Assembly (NCBI GenBank): GCA_963790065.1
Contig: CAWBNK010000021.1
Location: 124,001 to 188,000 of the forward strand
Direction: 5' to 3'
DNA length: 64,000 bases
From: Palsa-504 sp963790065
GTDB taxonomy: Bacteria > Actinomycetota > Actinomycetes > Streptosporangiales > Streptosporangiaceae
A program made the position numbers and the translations under genes. A model generated the notes under the pieces. The model saw only the letters and a list, made by a program, of their open reading frames with translations. It was not told the DNA's origin and ran no database searches. Every line of letters starts with the position of its first letter. Within the stretch, counting starts at the first letter, position 1. Positions 60,700 through 64,000 of this stretch are shown in pieces.

Positions 60700-62568
60700 C
60701 TACCAGGAGCGGGTGTCGCGCGGATCCGGCTCGGCGAGGGGGTCCTGAGGAGCGGTCGGGCCGGGACCGGGTAGCCGGTGGGGGCCGGAAAACTCCGCAG
60801 GGTTCAGGGGCTCGAAGGGATTGAAGTGGCTGCCAGGTTCAACGGTGTTCACGAGGCCGAAGGGACTCGGAGTGTCAAACGGGCCGGCTGGGGTCGGCTC
60901 GGTCAGGCTGGCCGGCGGCGCGTCACCCGGGAAAGGCGCGGGCGGGAACGGCGGCGTGCCGGGCCAGGGCGCGGCGTCGGCCGGAGCGGTGCCGGGCCAG
61001 GGCGCGGCGTCAGGCGGAGCGGTGCCGGGCCAGGGCGCGGCGTCAGGCGGAGCGGTGCCGGGCCAGGGCGGGGCGTCAGGCGGAGCGGTCGCCGACCAGG
61101 GCGGGGCGTCATCGGGCAGAACGGTGCTGGGCCAAGACGGGGCGTCGGGCGAGGAGGTGGCGGCCCAGGGCGGGGAGGAGGGGGTGGTCGGGAAGGCACC
61201 AGGCGGCGGGGCGGCGGCCACGGGGCTGGTGGAAGGGGAGGTGGGCGTGCGGGCCGGTTCGTTCGGCCCCGAAATGCCGTTCAGACGGGAGGAGCCGTTC
61301 AGGCCGGGGCCGGGCGCCGGGGATGCCGAAGTACGGTGCCGCCGGGGACCGCGGACGGCAGCGGTCCGGGGGGTGCCGCCGGTGGCGGAGGCCAGGGCCG
61401 CGGCGCGGGCGCTGGCCGGGGGCGGGACGGCCAGCCGGCCGCCGCGGGCCCGCCACGGGCGCAGCCGGGGCATGGTGACGGGCAGCAGGGCCAGCACGGC
61501 GACCGCCGTCGCCGCCACGAACACGACCAGGCGGGTGTGCACCACCGACAGCGAGACCACGGTGACCGAGAACAGGGCCGCCCACAGGTACATGATCAGC
61601 ACGCTCTGCCGGTAGGAGTGGCCGATGTTGAGCACCCGGTGGTGCAGGTGCTGCCGGTCGGCGGACATGAGCGGCTGGCCGGCCCGGGTCCGGCGGATGA
61701 CCGCGAACATCAGGTCCGCGTACGGGATGACGAAGATCGCCGCGGGCACCAGCAGCGGCAGGAAGGTCGGGAACCGGTCCAGGGTGTTGGTCCTGGAGTA
61801 GTTGATCAGCAGGGCCGGGTCGAGGGACGCGGTGCTCGAGATCGGCCCGTAGGCCAGCATCAGGCCGAGCAGCATGGCGCCGATGTCGCCCATGAAGATC
61901 CGGGCCGGGTAGAAGTTGTGCGGCAGGAAGCCGAGGCACATCCCGGCCAGCAGCGCCGACGAGACCGCGGGCAGCGACTGCGAGGTGGTCCCGATCGTCT
62001 GGGTCAGCTTGTAGGAGTAGATCAGGAACGACAGCGCGGCCACGGCCGTGATGCCCGCGGCCAGGCCGTCCAGGCCGTCGATGAAGTTGATGGCGTTGAT
62101 CGTGACCACCACGAGCAGGATGGTCAGGGTCAGGCTGAGGTCAGGCTCCAGCGAGAACACGCCGCCGCTGGGCAGCGGCAGCCAGGGCAGCGACTGGCCG
62201 CTCCAGACCAGGATGCCGGCCGCGGCCACCTGCCCGGCCAGCTTGCTGATCGCGCCGAGGCCCCACCGGTCGTCGATGAACCCGACCCCGACCACGAGCG
62301 CCCCGGCCAGCAGCAGCCCGGACGCGGTCTTCCCGCCGGCTGACTGGAACGGATCCTGCAGGCTGGTCAGGCGGCTGGCCACGAGCAGCCCGGCCACCAG
62401 GCCGCCGTACATGGCCAGGCCGCCGAGCAGCGGGGTCGGCTCGGTGTGCGTGTCGCGGGCCCGGGGGGCGTGGATCGCATGGGTCGCGATCGCGATCCGG
62501 CGCACCAGCGGGGTGAGCAGGAAGGTCACCGCGGCCGTGACCAGCAGGACGAGCACGTACTCGCGCAT
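60700..62568 (-). CDS. WecA-like undecaprenyl-phosphate GlcNAc-1-phosphate transferase with repeat tail
   Basis: 622-aa membrane enzyme that starts a cell-surface glycan by moving a sugar-1-phosphate from UDP-sugar to lipid phosphate. Polytopic region 1-370 with DD at 99-100, TINAINFIDGLDGLA (156-170), IFMGDIG (224-230) and HLHHR (307-311), the polyprenyl-P GlcNAc-1-P transferase set. Residues about 380-622 are a Pro/Ala/Ser-rich tail containing five PPDAAPWPGTA-like 11-mers, absent from ordinary members. ATG 62568. The position before the atp operon is conserved in actinomycetes. Confidence 0.88.
   Translation of the reverse strand: MREYVLVLLVTAAVTFLLTPLVRRIAIATHAIHAPRARDTHTEPTPLLGGLAMYGGLVAGLLVASRLTSLQDPFQSAGGKTASGLLLAGALVVGVGFIDDRWGLGAISKLAGQVAAAGILVWSGQSLPWLPLPSGGVFSLEPDLSLTLTILLVVVTINAINFIDGLDGLAAGITAVAALSFLIYSYKLTQTIGTTSQSLPAVSSALLAGMCLGFLPHNFYPARIFMGDIGAMLLGLMLAYGPISSTASLDPALLINYSRTNTLDRFPTFLPLLVPAAIFVIPYADLMFAVIRRTRAGQPLMSADRQHLHHRVLNIGHSYRQSVLIMYLWAALFSVTVVSLSVVHTRLVVFVAATAVAVLALLPVTMPRLRPWRARGGRLAVPPPASARAAALASATGGTPRTAAVRGPRRHRTSASPAPGPGLNGSSRLNGISGPNEPARTPTSPSTSPVAAAPPPGAFPTTPSSPPWAATSSPDAPSWPSTVLPDDAPPWSATAPPDAPPWPGTAPPDAAPWPGTAPPDAAPWPGTAPADAAPWPGTPPFPPAPFPGDAPPASLTEPTPAGPFDTPSPFGLVNTVEPGSHFNPFEPLNPAEFSGPHRLPGPGPTAPQDPLAEPDPRDTRSW
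60956..61120. repeat. 33-bp tandem repeat in the WecA-like gene
   Basis: Five units at 60956, 60989, 61022, 61055 and 61088, each 33 bp; the inner three are near-identical. In-frame, encoding 11-residue Pro/Ala/Trp repeats. Confidence 0.9.
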
Positions 62569-62626
62569 GCCGCCTCAGCGGATCCGGTTCGGGTCGGCTT
62601 TCATCACCGCCACTTTATGCCACAGG

Positions 62627-63379
62627 CTAACCACTGGTGGGCGGCTCTTCGGACGGCGTGTCCGTCCTGGCCTCCAGCGGGTGCGGCTCGGCCGGCTTGA
62701 AGTCGGCGGACGAGCCGGCGGGCGGGGCGAACGCCTCGTTGTCGGCGATGACCGAGGCCACCGTGCGCAGCCGGTCGACCGGGATCGCGCCGGCCCGCAG
62801 CAGCGTGGGTATGGTCCCGGTCAGGTCCAGGATCGTGGACGGGACGTTGTCGGCGCACGGGCCCCCGTCCAGGTAGACCGACACCGCCTCGCCCAGCTGC
62901 TGTTCGGCCTGGTCGACGGTGACCGCCGAGGGATGGCCGTGCCGGTTGGCGCTGGACACCGCGAGCGGCCCGGTCTGCTTGAGCACGTCAAGCGCCACCC
63001 CGTGCAGCGGCATCCGCAGGGCCACCGTGCCCTTGGTGTCGCCCAGGTCCCACAGCAGGGTCGGGCTGGCCCGGAACACCAGGGTGAGCGCGCCCGGCCA
63101 GAACTCGTCGATCAGGTCCTGCCCGAACGCCCCCAGGTCGTCGACCAGCGCGGCCGCGGCCCGGGCGGTACCGACCAGCACGGGCGGCGGCATGCTCCGG
63201 CCCCGGCCCTTGGCCGCCAGCATGGTGGTGACGGCCGCGGGGGTGAACGCGTCCGCGCCAATGCCGTAGACCGTGTCGGTCGGCAGCACGATGAGCTCGC
63301 CGGCCCGGGCCGCGGCCACCGCGGCGTCGATCCCCGCGGTCCGCGTGAACGCGTCCCGGCAGTCGTACCGTGTGGTCAT
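62627..63379 (-). CDS. sua5: L-threonylcarbamoyladenylate synthase
   Basis: 250-aa YrdC/Sua5-fold enzyme: makes threonylcarbamoyl-AMP for tRNA t6A37. Seen: the N-terminal GELIVLPTDTVYGIGADAF, KGRGRSMPPPVLVG, WPGALTLVFRAS and PLAVSSANRHGHPSA. A Pro/Glu-rich C-terminal tail (about 215-250) replaces the usual Sua5 domain. ATG 63379 overlaps the prmC stop (ATGA). Confidence 0.93.
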   Translation of the reverse strand: MTTRYDCRDAFTRTAGIDAAVAAARAGELIVLPTDTVYGIGADAFTPAAVTTMLAAKGRGRSMPPPVLVGTARAAAALVDDLGAFGQDLIDEFWPGALTLVFRASPTLLWDLGDTKGTVALRMPLHGVALDVLKQTGPLAVSSANRHGHPSAVTVDQAEQQLGEAVSVYLDGGPCADNVPSTILDLTGTIPTLLRAGAIPVDRLRTVASVIADNEAFAPPAGSSADFKPAEPHPLEARTDTPSEEPPTSG

Positions 63380-64000
63380 TTTTCGGCCCCTTCGCCGAGT
63401 TCACCGGACCAGGCCGCGGTGACGAAGCGGTCCCGTCCGGTCAGGTCCTTGTGGTTCCGCGTGTCCCGCCAGCCAGACTCCTCGGGGAACACCCAGTACA
63501 CGGCCGCGCCCTGCTGCCAGCCGTGCTCGACCGCGACCAGCCCGCCCGGCCGGAGCAGCCGCCGCGCGGTGCGCTCCACGGCCCGGATGGCGGTCATCCC
63601 GTCCGTACCGCTCCACAGCGCGGATGGCGGGTCGTACTCGCCCACCTCCGGCGGGACGGACGCCCCGACCGGGATGTACGGCGGGTTACTGATCACGAGG
63701 TCCACGCTACCGTCGAGCTCGCCGAGCACGTCGGCGAAGTCGCCCGCGTGCAGCATGACCCGGCCCGCGGTGTAGGTAGCGGTCTCGGCGTACCTGGCCA
63801 CGTTGCGTTCGGCCCAGGCACGGGCCAGCGGGTCGGCCTCGACGGCGTGCACCCGGGCCCGGGGCACCTCCTGCCCGATGGCCAGCGCGATCGCGCCCGA
63901 GCCGGTGCCCAGGTCGGCCACGACCGGCTGGGCCACGTCCATCTCGCTCAGCCGGGCGATGGCCCATCCGGTCATCACCTCGGTCTCCGGCCGGGGCACG
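63376..64000 (-). CDS. prmC: Release-factor glutamine methyltransferase, 5'-truncated by the window edge
   Basis: C-terminal ~207 residues. It N5-methylates the GGQ glutamine of release factors. Seen: RPETE at the visible start, VADLGTGSGAIALAIGQEVP, and the catalytic NPPY in VDLVISNPPYIPVGA. The GTG at the edge is internal; the N-terminal helical domain lies outside the window. It is upstream of sua5 with a 4-bp overlap, a standard arrangement. Confidence 0.95.
   Translation of the reverse strand, partial: VPRPETEVMTGWAIARLSEMDVAQPVVADLGTGSGAIALAIGQEVPRARVHAVEADPLARAWAERNVARYAETATYTAGRVMLHAGDFADVLGELDGSVDLVISNPPYIPVGASVPPEVGEYDPPSALWSGTDGMTAIRAVERTARRLLRPGGLVAVEHGWQQGAAVYWVFPEESGWRDTRNHKDLTGRDRFVTAAWSGELGEGAEK

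Overview
This 64 kb window is very GC-rich chromosomal DNA from an actinomycete. The evidence is the strong G/C bias at third codon positions, many GTG starts, several probable leaderless starts, and actinobacterial marker genes: NucS, DUF2550 next to atpC, DUF3017 next to the icd/mdh genes, a DUF574 methyltransferase, DUF5709 and the GlgE pathway. The synteny prmC - sua5 - WecA-like - atpI/atpZ - atpBEFHAGDC - DUF2550 resembles Streptomyces and its relatives, but the genus cannot be fixed from the sequence. I saw no rRNA or tRNA gene, CRISPR array, transposase or phage module.

Layout. 1-3.0 kb: the 3' part of galK, a membrane Ser/Thr kinase and a small protein. 3.2-6.9 kb: an NTPase-LuxR regulator diverging from an M20 amidohydrolase. 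6.9-9.8 kb: DUF3017, icd and mdh on the minus strand. 10-13 kb: an FHA protein and a second membrane kinase that overlap tail to tail, then a conserved hypothetical. 13.2-24.4 kb: an enoyl-CoA hydratase and glycogen phosphorylase (minus) divergent from glgE-treS-mak-glgB (plus). This is a full set for trehalose to maltose to maltose-1-phosphate to alpha-glucan, with phosphorolytic breakdown beside it. 24.5-29.4 kb: an aryl-AMP ligase and a salicylyl-CoA-hydroxylase-like flavoprotein, divergent from a PaaX-type repressor and an alpha/beta hydrolase, which looks like a small aromatic-acid catabolic locus.

29.4-35.8 kb: DUF5709, a large LuxR (LAL) regulator, a SnoaL-like protein, a three-gene coupled operon (zinc-ribbon protein, hydrolase, SDR) and the mismatch endonuclease NucS. 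35.8-51.8 kb is more mosaic and accessory-like. It holds an AT-richer island with a 19-codon ORF coupled to an 80-aa membrane protein and closed by a strong hairpin; related intergenic repeats around a quinone-oxidoreductase-like gene; a MerR/methyltransferase pair with a palindromic operator; a LacI/MFS pair with two palindromes; a reductase-deaminase fusion in reversed order coupled to an MFS exporter; and aldehyde dehydrogenase, GMC oxidoreductase, methyltransferase and cobalamin adenosyltransferase genes. 51.8-60.3 kb is the F-type ATP synthase operon on the minus strand. 60.7-64 kb carries the WecA-like transferase, Sua5 and the C-terminal part of PrmC.

A recurring oddity is in-frame tandem-repeat expansion in otherwise conserved proteins (24 bp in DUF3017, 42 bp in an MFS transporter, 54 bp in DUF2550, 33 bp in the WecA-like protein), plus intergenic repeat tracts. 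The best candidates for something undescribed are the leader-small ORF-membrane protein island at 35.8-36.4 kb, the reversed RibD-like fusion, and the hydroxylase with an apparently vestigial C-terminal barrel.
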